A stretch of DNA of 64,000 nucleotides from Janthinobacterium lividum (lineage in GTDB: Bacteria; Pseudomonadota; Gammaproteobacteria; Burkholderiales; Burkholderiaceae_D), in NCBI RefSeq assembly GCF_034424625.1, contig NZ_CP139976.1:4836001-4900000 (forward strand), given 5' to 3'. The first letter of the stretch is position 1. Each line of letters opens with the position of its first letter. This document shows, in pieces, positions 8,557 to 17,055 of this stretch. The translations under genes were made by a program, and so were the position numbers. Below the pieces are notes generated by a model that was not told the origin of the DNA, ran no database searches, and saw nothing but the letters and a program-made list of their open reading frames with translations.

Positions 8557-9162
8557 TTAACGCGGAAAGTGGGGAGGCGGAATGGCGCGCCATTCCGGTG
8601 GAATATCGGGCAACACGAAACGGCTGCAATCGTGGCCGGGCGGTGTTGACCGCTTGAGCAAGTGGTAATGCGTGGCGATGCGCTGCACGATGCGTTCGAT
8701 ATCGGGCAGGTATTGCGGATTCGATTTCAAGTCGCCGCTGGCCAGGGTGTAGCCGGAAAAATCGACGTACAGGCCCGACTCCGTGATTTGCGGCGGCAAG
8801 CCGTCCGGATGGCGCGTCATGATGATGGGGATGATCAAGTGGCTGGGCAGTTCATACCAGGCGCGCCGCTCCTGTTCGATCAGCTGCATGGCGGCAAATT
8901 CGCGCCGCGTATAGCCGTGCGCTTCATATTTGGGCGTGTACAGCACGATCATGCAGACGCTCTGGCACATGGCGCGCGCCACGCGCAGGTCGATATCGTC
9001 GCCGCCACCCAGCTGCTCGCTGTCGATGAACAGGACTTCCTCGCGGTCCAGGTGCGGCTCCAGATAGCACGCCAGCGCCTCGATGAGGTCATTCTTGAAC
9101 TTGTTCATGAACGCATACTGGCCGTGCGCGTAGCTCAAGAAACAGCCGTAGCGGATCTCCAT
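8557..9162 (-). CDS. Stand-alone TIR-domain protein
   Basis: 201-aa protein that is almost entirely a TIR domain. Strand A is IRYGCFLSYAHG (3-14), the BB-loop region is VLFIDSEQLGGGDDIDLRVARAM (43-65), then strand D (VCMIVLYTPKYEAHG) and helix start YTRREFAAMQ with Glu88 at the position of the NADase catalytic glutamate. The C-terminal 30 residues are Pro-rich. The start is moved 68 codons into the longest frame, to MEIRYG at 9162, because AGGGGG lies 6-7 nt upstream and the TIR fold begins immediately. TIR domains of this kind act as NAD+-consuming effectors or nucleotide-signal producers, or as adaptors; the sequence does not show which. First gene of an operon with the ATPase-TPR gene. Confidence 0.8.
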   Translation of the reverse strand: MEIRYGCFLSYAHGQYAFMNKFKNDLIEALACYLEPHLDREEVLFIDSEQLGGGDDIDLRVARAMCQSVCMIVLYTPKYEAHGYTRREFAAMQLIEQERRAWYELPSHLIIPIIMTRHPDGLPPQITESGLYVDFSGYTLASGDLKSNPQYLPDIERIVQRIATHYHLLKRSTPPGHDCSRFVLPDIPPEWRAIPPPHFPR

Positions 9163-9296
9163 GGCATCCCCCTGTTCCCCGTGCGGCCTGCCATCGCCGC
9201 GCCTTGATCCTGCAAGGCATGAGCTCACTGTAGACCGCTCGGCAACAAGCCTGTTTGCGCTGGCACAAAGATGTGTCTGGCGTCCTGGACATGCAG

Positions 9297-9336
9297 AAAA
9301 AAGCCAGAAACTGGCGTGATCGCGCCGATTTCTGGC
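9297..9336 (-). terminator. Rho-independent terminator of yoaA
   Basis: Read on the minus strand: stem GCCAGAAA ... TTTCTGGC (9303-9310 with 9329-9336), an inner GGCG/CGCC pair, then six T (9297-9302). It lies about 95 nt after the yoaA stop and separates it from the TIR gene. A second GC-rich inverted repeat (GCCGGCGC/GCGCCGGC) lies just after the yoaA stop at about 9401-9423, without a T-tract. Confidence 0.8.
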
Positions 9337-9432
9337 ATGCCAGGCGCGCAAGGCGGCGCCGCGCACAAAACGCTACTCGCTTGATAACAAAGGGAAATAC
9401 GCCGGCGCGCGGACGGCGCCGGCAAGCAGGGC

Positions 9433-11487
9433 TTAAGCGCCCTTGGCAGGCAGGCTGCGGAAGAACTCCACCACTTCGGCGGTGTCGCGCGTGCGCTTGA
9501 ACGGCGGCAGGCTTTGCCAGATGCGCTTGCCGTACGGCTTGGAAATGAGGCGCGGATCGCAGATCATCAGCACGCCACGGTCGCCCTCGTCGCGGATCAA
9601 ACGGCCCGCGCCCTGCTTCAGGTTGATGATGGCCTCCGGCAGCGAGTGGTGCATGAATCCATTCTTGCCCTGCTTTTCCATCACTTCGATGCGCGCGGCC
9701 AGCACGGGATCGTCGGGCGGCGCGAACGGCAGCTTGTCGATGATCACCAGGGACAGCGCATCGCCGCGCACGTCGACGCCTTCCCAGAAGCTCTGGCTAC
9801 CGATCAGCACGCCATTGCCGGCCGCGCGGAACTGGTCCAGCAATTCCGTGCGGCCCTTTTCTCCCTGTACGAACAGGGGGAAGTTCAGACCGCGCTGCTT
9901 GAATTCGTCGGCCAGGCGCTCGGCGGCCCGCTTGACGGCGCGCAAGGTGGTGCACAGGAAGAAGGTGCGCCCACCCGCCGCCTCGATGATGGGCAGGGCG
10001 CAATCGATGACGGCATCCGTGTAGCCCAGCGAATTCGGTTGCGGCAGGTTTTGCGGCACGAACAGCAAGCCTTGCTGGCCATAGTCGAACGGACTCGGCC
10101 ACGTGTGCGATGGTTCGCCCGTCAAACCCATCTGCTCGGAAAAATGCTTGAAATCGTTTTTCACGGCCAGGGTGGCGGACGTGAAAATCCAGCTGCGCGG
10201 CGTGCCTTCGCGCTGGTTGTTGAAGATCGGCGCGATCGACAATGGCGTTTTATGCAACTGCAAGGAACTGGAAAACGCTTCCACCCAGAACACGGCTTCT
10301 TCGCCGGCCGCTACCTTGGCCTTCGGATCGAACTTCCAGCCGCTCAGCTGCTGCGCCAGCTCGACGCCGCGCACCCTGCACTGCTCCAGGGTTTCCGCCC
10401 GTTCCGCCTGGGTTTCCAGCACGGCCACCATGCCGTCGAGCTCATCCTTGAGGGTGTCGAGCGCGGGGAAAAAGTCGCTCGACGGGGCGATCTGCGGCAG
10501 GGACAGGCGCACGATATCCTGCGGGAAGGTCAAACGCAGGTCGCGCGCCGCCTTTTCCACCACCGTGACCGTCTTGGCCCAGTCGATGCCGCGCGCATGC
10601 GCCAACCCTTCGGCCAGCACGTCGCGGCACAGTTCCAGGATTTGCGAGGTCGATACCGTATTGCCAAAGAATAAAGTGGCCGTATCGGGCAGCTGGTGCG
10701 CCTCATCGAAGATGATGGTGTTGGCCGATGGCAGCAATTCCGCCACGCCCGTGTCCTTCAGGGCCACGTCGGCAAAGAACAGATGGTGGTTGACCACCAC
10801 CACGTCGGCCTGCTGGGCTTCCTTGCGGGCCTTCATGACGAAACAATCCTGGTAATACTGGCACTCGGCGCCCATGCAGGTGTCGCGCGTGGACGTCACC
10901 AGGTTCCAGATCATGGCGTTTTCCGGCACCTTGGTCAGTTCCGCCTTGTCGCCCGAGCTGGTCATCTTGATGAAGCGCGAGATTTCGCGCAGATGGCCCA
11001 CGTCGTCGCGCGACGTCATGCGGCCGTTTTGCAGGGTGCGTTCCAGGTGGTAATGGCAGACGTAGTTCGAGCGGCCTTTCAGCAAGGCGACGGAAACGGG
11101 CGCCTGCAGCGCGGCGCGCACGGTGGGTATATCGCGCAGGAACAATTGATCCTGCAAGTTCTTGGTACCGGTGGATACAATGGTCTTGCCGCCCCACATC
11201 AGGGCCGGCACCAGGTAGGCAAAGGTCTTGCCGGTGCCCGTGCCGGCCTCGGCGATCAGGGTCGTCTGGCTGTCGATGGCGCTGGCGATGGCTTTCGCCA
11301 TCTCCGTTTGCGAACGGCGCGGCTTGTAGCTGCCCACCGCCGGACCGAGCGGGCCGCCGGCGCCAAACAGGCGCTCGATGTCGGCATCATGCTTGCCAGG
11401 CGCCGCCTGGGGTTCGGCTGGCAGACTGACTGGCAGATCGGCAGGCTGGCCATCTGGACTTGCGGGCAATAAATTGTGATCGGTCAA
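9433..11487 (-). CDS. yoaA: DinG/YoaA-family [4Fe-4S] DNA helicase
   Basis: XPD-like superfamily 2 helicase, 684 aa. Walker A is EAGTGTGKTFAYLVPAL, the Fe-S cysteines lie around TCMGAECQYYQDCF, and the DEAH box is IIFDEAHQLPD. C-terminal motifs are GSQSFWEGVDVRGD, IDKLPFAPPDDP and QGAGRLIRDEGDRGVL. The run FVMKARKEAQQADVVVVNHH and the C-terminal motifs match E. coli YoaA more closely than DinG. In E. coli YoaA acts with the polymerase III chi subunit in repair of damaged replication forks. The start at 11487 follows the YdcH-like gene by 43 nt. Confidence 0.9.
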   Translation of the reverse strand: MTDHNLLPASPDGQPADLPVSLPAEPQAAPGKHDADIERLFGAGGPLGPAVGSYKPRRSQTEMAKAIASAIDSQTTLIAEAGTGTGKTFAYLVPALMWGGKTIVSTGTKNLQDQLFLRDIPTVRAALQAPVSVALLKGRSNYVCHYHLERTLQNGRMTSRDDVGHLREISRFIKMTSSGDKAELTKVPENAMIWNLVTSTRDTCMGAECQYYQDCFVMKARKEAQQADVVVVNHHLFFADVALKDTGVAELLPSANTIIFDEAHQLPDTATLFFGNTVSTSQILELCRDVLAEGLAHARGIDWAKTVTVVEKAARDLRLTFPQDIVRLSLPQIAPSSDFFPALDTLKDELDGMVAVLETQAERAETLEQCRVRGVELAQQLSGWKFDPKAKVAAGEEAVFWVEAFSSSLQLHKTPLSIAPIFNNQREGTPRSWIFTSATLAVKNDFKHFSEQMGLTGEPSHTWPSPFDYGQQGLLFVPQNLPQPNSLGYTDAVIDCALPIIEAAGGRTFFLCTTLRAVKRAAERLADEFKQRGLNFPLFVQGEKGRTELLDQFRAAGNGVLIGSQSFWEGVDVRGDALSLVIIDKLPFAPPDDPVLAARIEVMEKQGKNGFMHHSLPEAIINLKQGAGRLIRDEGDRGVLMICDPRLISKPYGKRIWQSLPPFKRTRDTAEVVEFFRSLPAKGA

Positions 11488-11530
11488 AATATACTTAGGT
11501 GAAGGCTGGACTGGACGCTACTGGCGCCCC

Positions 11531-11731
11531 TCAGGCGGGAACGTCGGGCACCAACTGCATTTTCAGCAAGGTGATGTGATCCTTCAATTGCAATTTGCGC
11601 TTTTTCAGGCGGCGCAGCTGCAGCTCGTCATGGTGACCATCGAGTATCAGCAACTCGATGACGGCATCGAGATCGCGGTGTTCCACGTTGAGTTCAATCA
11701 GGCGCCGCTCTATTTGCTGTGCATCGCTCAT
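11531..11731 (-). CDS. YdcH/DUF465 small coiled-coil protein
   Basis: 66-aa protein with a single long helix: IERRLIELNVEHRDLDAVIE, then a Lys/Arg/Leu-rich segment (LRRLKKRKLQLKDHI). This is the DUF465 (YdcH) pattern. The start is taken at MSDAQQIERR (11731), the family N-terminus, although the frame is open for another 112 codons upstream in low-complexity sequence. Function unknown. It is followed by yoaA. Confidence 0.85.
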   Translation of the reverse strand: MSDAQQIERRLIELNVEHRDLDAVIELLILDGHHDELQLRRLKKRKLQLKDHITLLKMQLVPDVPA

Positions 11732-11870
11732 GTGTTGCGTTCCAGGCAGTGTTGGTAACAGTAATGGGAAACCGGCGCGCGCAGCGTACACAGGCAGCCA
11801 TAGTGCGTAGTTTAACCTGCCGCGCGCGTTAGGGCACGCCATTTCCGGCATGCCCCCTGCGCGACAGGTC

Positions 11871-12593
11871 TTATTTGGCAGGCGGCACAGGCACAGCCAC
11901 GGCCGGCGTGCTGGCAGCGGCGGCAGCCGCCTTGGCAGCCTTGGCATGCGCTTCGGCCTGGCGCTCGGCCAGGCGTTGCGCCACGCGTTTCTGGCGTGCC
12001 ACGGCATCCGCCTGTTTTTTCGCATACTGCGCTTCACGGGCCGCGCGGCGCGGCGCTTCGGCGGCATCGGCGGCAGCCTGTTTCGCCATCTTCGCCGCGT
12101 GCTCGGCTTCGCGCTCGGCCACGCTCTTGCCTTGCGCCTTCGGTGGCGCCGGCTCGGGCGCGACCACTTTCACGGGCTTGGGCACGGCCGCGGCGCGCTG
12201 CTCGGCATCCAGGCGCGCACTTTCCTGCGTCCGGGCCAGGTCGATATCGCGCAGGCGCACGGATTCGGCCCGCTTGAAGTAATTCGCTTCCGCGTCGACG
12301 GCACGCAGGCGCACGAGGATCAGGCGGCGCTTTTCCTTGGCCTGGTCCAGGCAGTTATTCACGAAAAACTTGTTGTAGCACTCGAGTTCGCGCGCGGCAA
12401 ACTCATTTTCCGCCGCCTCGCGCTCGCTGGCCGACTGCTTCAGCTTGGCGTCCGCTTCTTCCACCGACAAGGTGGCGGGCACCTGCGGCGCGCCGACCTC
12501 ATCCAATGCTGCGCTACCCTGATGCGCGCAGGCGGACAACGCCAAGGCAAGGCCCAGCGCCGCGCCCAGCTTGTATAGTGTATTTGCCATCAT
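11871..12593 (-). CDS. Ala/Lys/Glu-rich coiled-coil lipoprotein
   Basis: 240 aa. A lipoprotein signal (MMANTLYKLGAALGLALALSAC) is followed by a Cys-poor, Ala/Glu/Lys/Arg-rich helical protein with two internal Cys (LECYNKFFVNNCLDQAKE, about residues 95-112) and a coiled-coil tail (AEREAEHAAKMAKQAAADAA). The start at 12593 has AAGGA about 5 nt upstream; a second ATG follows directly. The longest frame would overlap zapE by 125 nt, which supports the shorter start. It begins 16 nt after zapE, so it is probably co-transcribed. No named family recognised; a periplasmic envelope role is inferred only from the signal. Confidence 0.75.
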   Translation of the reverse strand: MMANTLYKLGAALGLALALSACAHQGSAALDEVGAPQVPATLSVEEADAKLKQSASEREAAENEFAARELECYNKFFVNNCLDQAKEKRRLILVRLRAVDAEANYFKRAESVRLRDIDLARTQESARLDAEQRAAAVPKPVKVVAPEPAPPKAQGKSVAEREAEHAAKMAKQAAADAAEAPRRAAREAQYAKKQADAVARQKRVAQRLAERQAEAHAKAAKAAAAAASTPAVAVPVPPAK

Positions 12594-12609
12594 GTTCCTT
12601 ATCCCTGCC

Positions 12610-13707
12610 TCAAACGATCGCGTCGGCCGCGCCGCGCTGTTCTTTTTCCATGTATTCGCGCGATTGCATCTCGATGATACGCGAAACGGTGCGGTGAAAC
12701 TCATTGGCCAGCATGCCGTTCGTGTACAGCTCATCCGGCGGCACTTCGGCTGACATGATCAGCTTGACCTTCTGGTCATAAAACACGTCGATCAGCCACG
12801 TAAAGCGGCGCGCTTCGGACGACTGCGCCGCCGACATGGCCGGTATGCCGGACAATATCACCGTATGGAAGCGGCTGGCGATTTCCAGGTAATCATTTTG
12901 CGAGCGGGGACCGCCGCACAGGGTGGCGAAATCGAACCAGATGATGCCGCCGGCGCGGCGCAGGCAATGGATTTCGCGGCTCTCGATGCGGATGCGCGCG
13001 TCTTCATCGGCCGTCTCGGCGATGCGCGTGTAAGCGTCGCGCAGGGCCTTGTCCGTGTCCGCGCCGAGCGGCGTGTAGTAGCTTTCCACCTGCTCCAGCG
13101 CGCGGCCGCGGTAATCGACGCCGGCGTCCACGTTCATCACGTCGAGCTTGTCCTTGAGCAGCGCGATGGTCGGCAGCATGCGGTCGCGGTGCAGGCCGTC
13201 CGGATACAGCAGGTCCGGGTCGTAATTCGAAGTCATGATGAAGGACACGCCGTTGGCGAACAGGGCCGACAGCAGGTTGTACAGGATCATCGCGTCGGCG
13301 ATGTCGGAGACGTGGAATTCATCGAAACAGATCAAACGGTATTTCTTGGCGATGCGCTTGGCCACCTCGTCGAGCGGGTCGGCCACGCCTTTCAATTCAT
13401 CGAGCTGCTGGTGCACGCCGCGCATGAATTCGTGGAAGTGCAATCGCGTCTTGCGCACCAGGGGCACGACCGAGTAAAAACTGTCCATCAGGAACGATTT
13501 ACCGCGCCCCACCCCACCCCACATATACACGCCTTTCGGCACGGCAGGACGGTTCAGCAGGCGCTTGAAGGTGCTCGAGCGCTGGCCCTTGTAGGCCACC
13601 CACTCGTCATAGCACAGCTGCAGGCGGTCGACCGCGCGCCGCTGGGCGGCATCGGCCTTGAAATCACGCTTCTGCAACGCGTGCTGGTAAAACTCTTCTA
13701 CGTTCAT
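12610..13707 (-). CDS. zapE: Cell division protein ZapE (AFG1-like ATPase)
   Basis: 365-aa AAA+-like ATPase of the AFG1/LACE1 family. Walker A is MWGGVGRGKSFLMDSFY, Walker B is RLICFDEFHVSDIADAM, and sensor residues lie near FIMTSNYDPDLLYPDGLHR. E. coli ZapE associates with FtsZ during constriction under stress. The start is taken at MNVEEFYQHALQKRDF (13707), as in relatives; seven upstream codons are possible. It lies 70 nt downstream of lpdA on the same strand, at the 3' end of the 2-oxoglutarate dehydrogenase genes. Confidence 0.93.
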   Translation of the reverse strand: MNVEEFYQHALQKRDFKADAAQRRAVDRLQLCYDEWVAYKGQRSSTFKRLLNRPAVPKGVYMWGGVGRGKSFLMDSFYSVVPLVRKTRLHFHEFMRGVHQQLDELKGVADPLDEVAKRIAKKYRLICFDEFHVSDIADAMILYNLLSALFANGVSFIMTSNYDPDLLYPDGLHRDRMLPTIALLKDKLDVMNVDAGVDYRGRALEQVESYYTPLGADTDKALRDAYTRIAETADEDARIRIESREIHCLRRAGGIIWFDFATLCGGPRSQNDYLEIASRFHTVILSGIPAMSAAQSSEARRFTWLIDVFYDQKVKLIMSAEVPPDELYTNGMLANEFHRTVSRIIEMQSREYMEKEQRGAADAIV

Positions 13708-13777
13708 GGGATTCGCTTTAACGCACAAGGGCGCCGGCGGAAAAAATCCGCGAGCGCCCCCGTAGGACTAACTACAA

Positions 13778-15208
13778 TTAAAAGTTCAACGTGCGCTTGT
13801 CAACCGCCAGTGCCGCTTCCTTGGTCGCTTCCGACAGGGATGGGTGAGCGTGGCAGATGCGCGCGATGTCTTCGGCCGAGGCCTTGAATTCCATCGCCAC
13901 GACGGCTTCGGAAATCAGTTCGGACGCCATCGGGCCGACGATGTGCACGCCGAGGATTTCGTCGGTGGTCGCATCGGCCAGGAATTTCACCATGCCCGAG
14001 GTGTCGCCCAGCGCGCGCGCACGGCCGTTGGCCATGAACGGGAAGGTGCCGGCCTTGTAGGCAATGCCTTCGGCCTTCAGGGTTTGCTCGGTCTTGCCGA
14101 CCCACGCGATTTCCGGCGAGGTGTAGATCACCCAGGGAATCGTGTTGAAGTTGGTGTGACCATGCTGGCCGGCGATACGCTCGGCCACGGCAACGCCTTC
14201 TTCTTCCGCCTTGTGCGCCAGCATCGGGCCGCGCACGACGTCGCCCACTGCCCATACGTTCGGCAGGTTGGTCTTGCAGTCGCCGTCGACGGCGATGAAG
14301 CCGCGCTCGTCCAGCTGCAGGCCGACCTTGTCGGCACCCAGGCCATTCGTGTTCGGCGTGCGGCCGATCGAGATGATCAGCTTGTCGAACACGGCTTTTT
14401 GCGCTTCGCCCTTGGCGTCCACGAATTCCACGGTGACGTCTTTCTTGCCCGGCGTGATAGCACCGATCTTGCAACCGAGGTTGATCTTCAAGCCTTGCTT
14501 GGTGAACAGCTTCGACGCTTCCTTGGCGATCTGCTCGTCAACGGCGCCCAGGAAGACCGGCAGGCCTTCCAGCACGGTGACGTCGGAACCCAGGCGGCGC
14601 CATACGCTGCCCATTTCCAGGCCGATCACGCCGGCGCCGATGACGCCCAGCTTGGCTGGTACGGCGTCGATGGCCAGTGCGCCCGTGTTCGACAGGATCA
14701 GTTTCTCGTCGAATGGTGCGCCCGGCAGTTCGCGCGCGTTCGAACCCGTGGCGATGACCACGTGCTTGGCCGTCAGGGTTTCGTTGGCTTCGCCCGTCAC
14801 GCTGATCTCATACGTGCCAGCGGCGGCGGCAGCGAAAGCGGCGCGGCCGTGGAAGAAGGCGATCTTGTTCTTCTTGAACAGGTACAGGATGCCGTCGTTG
14901 TTTTGCTTGACGACCGTGTCCTTGCGCTTGAGCATCTGGCCCAGGTTCAGCTTCAGGCCGGCGACATCGATGCCGTGCTCGGCGAAGCTGTGGCCCGCGT
15001 GTTCGAAATGCTCGGACGATTGCAGCAGCGCTTTCGACGGGATGCAGCCGACGTTGGTGCAGGTACCGCCAGGAGCGGCGCCGCCCTTGGCGTTCGACCA
15101 CTCGTCGACGCAGGCGACGGAAAAGCCCAGCTGCGCTGCGCGGATGGCGGCGATGTAGCCGCCAGGGCCCGCACCGATGACAACTACGTCAAATTGTTTA
15201 GTACTCAT
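13778..15208 (-). CDS. lpdA: Dihydrolipoyl dehydrogenase (E3 of OGDH)
   Basis: FAD-disulfide oxidoreductase, 476 aa, that reoxidises dihydrolipoamide in the 2-oxoglutarate dehydrogenase complex. The FAD-binding N-terminus is VVIGAGPGGYIAAIRAAQLG, the redox disulfide GGTCTNVGCIPSKALLQ, the NAD-binding segment LGVIGAGVIGLEMGSVW, and the C-terminal active-site HAHPSLSEATKEAA. It lacks an N-terminal lipoyl domain, unlike many pyruvate dehydrogenase E3s. It is the last of sucA-sucB-(pspC-like)-lpdA; its start overlaps the 3' end of the PspC/SHOCT gene by 11 nt. Confidence 0.95.
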   Translation of the reverse strand: MSTKQFDVVVIGAGPGGYIAAIRAAQLGFSVACVDEWSNAKGGAAPGGTCTNVGCIPSKALLQSSEHFEHAGHSFAEHGIDVAGLKLNLGQMLKRKDTVVKQNNDGILYLFKKNKIAFFHGRAAFAAAAAGTYEISVTGEANETLTAKHVVIATGSNARELPGAPFDEKLILSNTGALAIDAVPAKLGVIGAGVIGLEMGSVWRRLGSDVTVLEGLPVFLGAVDEQIAKEASKLFTKQGLKINLGCKIGAITPGKKDVTVEFVDAKGEAQKAVFDKLIISIGRTPNTNGLGADKVGLQLDERGFIAVDGDCKTNLPNVWAVGDVVRGPMLAHKAEEEGVAVAERIAGQHGHTNFNTIPWVIYTSPEIAWVGKTEQTLKAEGIAYKAGTFPFMANGRARALGDTSGMVKFLADATTDEILGVHIVGPMASELISEAVVAMEFKASAEDIARICHAHPSLSEATKEAALAVDKRTLNF

Positions 15209-15587
15209 GTTTTGTTATTCCAATCTCTTCGTCTGGTACGAAAATCCACAATAGAAGGTAAATCACCACGCCGAAGCCGAAGGTCAATGTAAACAGGACG
15301 AAGACGAGGCGCCAGATCCACGCTTCCATGCCGGAAGCGCGGCCCAGGCCGCCGCAGACGCCGCCAAGCCAGCGGTCGTTGCGTGAACGGCGCAGGCGGT
15401 TGAATTCCTGCACCAGGTCGTTCGCCGGGCCGGCAGCCGCATCGGCGCCGGCGCCGGACGCGCTGTCCGGCTTGTCCAGGTTGATATTGCTCAGGAACTT
15501 GGCTTTCGCTTGCGCGAATTCCGCGTCGCTCAGGGCGCCCGCCAGGTGCAACTCGTGCAGACGCTTGATTTCTTCAGAGACGTTCAT
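15198..15587 (-). CDS. SHOCT + PspC-domain membrane protein
   Basis: 129 aa. Residues 1-33 form a SHOCT-like short helical hairpin (EEIKRLHELHLAGALSDAEF), followed by a Ser/Ala-rich linker. A PspC domain occupies about 68-120 (NDRWLGGVCGGLGRASGMEA, then a hydrophobic segment LVFVLFTLTFGFGVVIYLLL). PspC domains are linked to envelope stress (phage-shock) sensing. AGAGGA lies 6 nt before the ATG. It sits inside the 2-oxoglutarate dehydrogenase operon between sucB and lpdA, and its last codons overlap the lpdA start, so the two may be translationally coupled. Confidence 0.85.
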   Translation of the reverse strand: MNVSEEIKRLHELHLAGALSDAEFAQAKAKFLSNINLDKPDSASGAGADAAAGPANDLVQEFNRLRRSRNDRWLGGVCGGLGRASGMEAWIWRLVFVLFTLTFGFGVVIYLLLWIFVPDEEIGITKHEY

Positions 15588-15650
15588 GGGAATCCTCTTT
15601 CATTGAGATCAGCCAGCTGCGTCTTCTGGCAAGGGGTATCAGCTACATTG

Positions 15651-15670
15651 CCCCGGCGGCGACGCCGGGG
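15651..15670. repeat. GC-rich hairpin after sucB
   Basis: Perfect inverted repeat CCCCGGCG-N4-CGCCGGGG about 12 nt past the sucB stop. No T-tract, so it is more likely an mRNA-stabilising or attenuating stem between sucB and the PspC gene than a terminator. Confidence 0.6.
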
Positions 15671-15681
15671 GACTACGGTGC

Positions 15682-16938
15682 TTACAGGTCCAGCAGCAGG
15701 CGTGCAGGATCTTCCAGCGATTCTTTCATCGCCACCAGGCCCAGGACGGCTTCGCGGCCGTCGATGATGCGGTGGTCGTAGGACATGGCCAGGTAGTTCA
15801 TCGGACGTACCACGATCTGGCCGTTTTCCACGACAGCGCGGTCCTTGGTCGCATGCACGCCCAGGATGGCCGATTGTGGCGGGTTGATGATCGGGGTCGA
15901 CAGCATGGAGCCGAAGGTACCGCCGTTCGAGATCGAGAACGTGCCGCCCGTCAGGTCGTCCAGGGTCAGCTTGCCTTCCTTGGCTTTCGCGCCGAATTCA
16001 CCGATTTTTTTCTCGATGTCGGCGATCGACAGCTGGTCCGCGTTGCGGATGATAGGCACGACCAGGCCGCGTGGCGAACCGACAGCGATACCGATGTCGA
16101 AGTAGCCGTGGTAGACGATGTCGTTGCCGTCAACGGAGGCATTGATGATCGGGTACTTTTTCAGGGCGGCGACGGCGGCCTTGACGAAGAAGGACATGAA
16201 GCCCAGCTTGACGCCGTGCTCTTTCTCGAACTTGTCCTTGTACTTGTTGCGCAGGTCGATGACCGGCTGCATGTTCACTTCATTGAACGTGGTCAGGATG
16301 GCGTTCGTCGATTGCGATTGCAGCAGGCGCTCGGCGATACGTGCGCGCAGGCGGCTCATCGGCACGCGCTCTTCAGGGCGGTCGCCCAGGCTGGCGGCCG
16401 ACGGCGTGGCAACTTGTTGCAGCGCTGGCTTGGCAGCGGCTGGCGCCAGTGGCGCGACAGCTGGCTTGGCGGAAGCGGCCAGGGCGTCGCCCTTGGTGAC
16501 GCGGCCGTCTTTGCCGGAACCGGCGACGTCGCCAGCGGACAGGCCTTTTTCGGACAGGATCTTGGCAGCGGCAGGCATGGCGACATCGCCTTTGCTTGCA
16601 GCGGCTGGCGCCGTAGCGTTGGCGGTGTCTTGCGCTGCAGCAGCCAGGGCTGGCGCGGCAACGGCCGACACTTCCATCGGGCTGACCTTGGCCGAGCCGT
16701 CGGTGTCGATGATGGCGATGACTTCGCCGGCGACGACGGTGGCGCCGTTATCCTTGATGATCTGCACGATCACGCCAGCGGCAGGCGCCGGCAGTTCCAG
16801 CACCACTTTATCGGTTTCGATATCGATCATGTTTTCGTCGCGCGCAACTGGTTCGCCGACTTTCTTGTGCCATGCAAGCAGGGTCGCTTCTGCAACCGAT
16901 TCCGACAACTGGGGAACTTTGACTTCGATTTGTGCCAT
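15682..16938 (-). CDS. sucB: Dihydrolipoyl succinyltransferase (E2 of OGDH)
   Basis: 418 aa. A single lipoyl domain (residues 1-75) has the lipoylated Lys in [13 protein letters not shown]. An Ala/Pro linker follows, then a peripheral subunit-binding domain ([20 protein letters not shown], about 122-155). The catalytic domain has [26 protein letters not shown] and the active-site [14 protein letters not shown] near the C-terminus. It transfers succinyl groups from lipoamide to CoA. GGAG sits 7 nt before the ATG. 117 nt separate it from sucA, including an inverted repeat GCGCCGCCC/GGGCGGCGC (16967-16995). Confidence 0.96.
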   Translation of the reverse strand: MAQIEVKVPQLSESVAEATLLAWHKKVGEPVARDENMIDIETDKVVLELPAPAAGVIVQIIKDNGATVVAGEVIAIIDTDGSAKVSPMEVSAVAAPALAAAAQDTANATAPAAASKGDVAMPAAAKILSEKGLSAGDVAGSGKDGRVTKGDALAASAKPAVAPLAPAAAKPALQQVATPSAASLGDRPEERVPMSRLRARIAERLLQSQSTNAILTTFNEVNMQPVIDLRNKYKDKFEKEHGVKLGFMSFFVKAAVAALKKYPIINASVDGNDIVYHGYFDIGIAVGSPRGLVVPIIRNADQLSIADIEKKIGEFGAKAKEGKLTLDDLTGGTFSISNGGTFGSMLSTPIINPPQSAILGVHATKDRAVVENGQIVVRPMNYLAMSYDHRIIDGREAVLGLVAMKESLEDPARLLLDL

Positions 16939-16966
16939 GTAAAACTCCGTTTATTTTGTTATTGCG

Positions 16967-16995
16967 GCGCCGCCCCTGCGTAGCAAGGGCGGCGC
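16967..16995. repeat. Hairpin between sucA and sucB
   Basis: Nine-bp perfect stem GCGCCGCCC/GGGCGGCGC with an 11-nt loop in the sucA-sucB spacer. No T-tract follows on the minus strand; it may tune the sucA:sucB mRNA ratio (inference). Confidence 0.55.
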
Positions 16996-17055
16996 TCCGT
17001 CACGATGTATGCGAACAGGCGCCATGCATGCGCATGGCACCCGCTATCCTGCCAC

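Noticed and set aside
9225..9425. 66-codon minus-strand frame between yoaA and the TIR gene
   Set aside because: Overlaps the yoaA terminator; considered as a possible FxsA-like peptide gene but lacks an FxSxx C-terminus.
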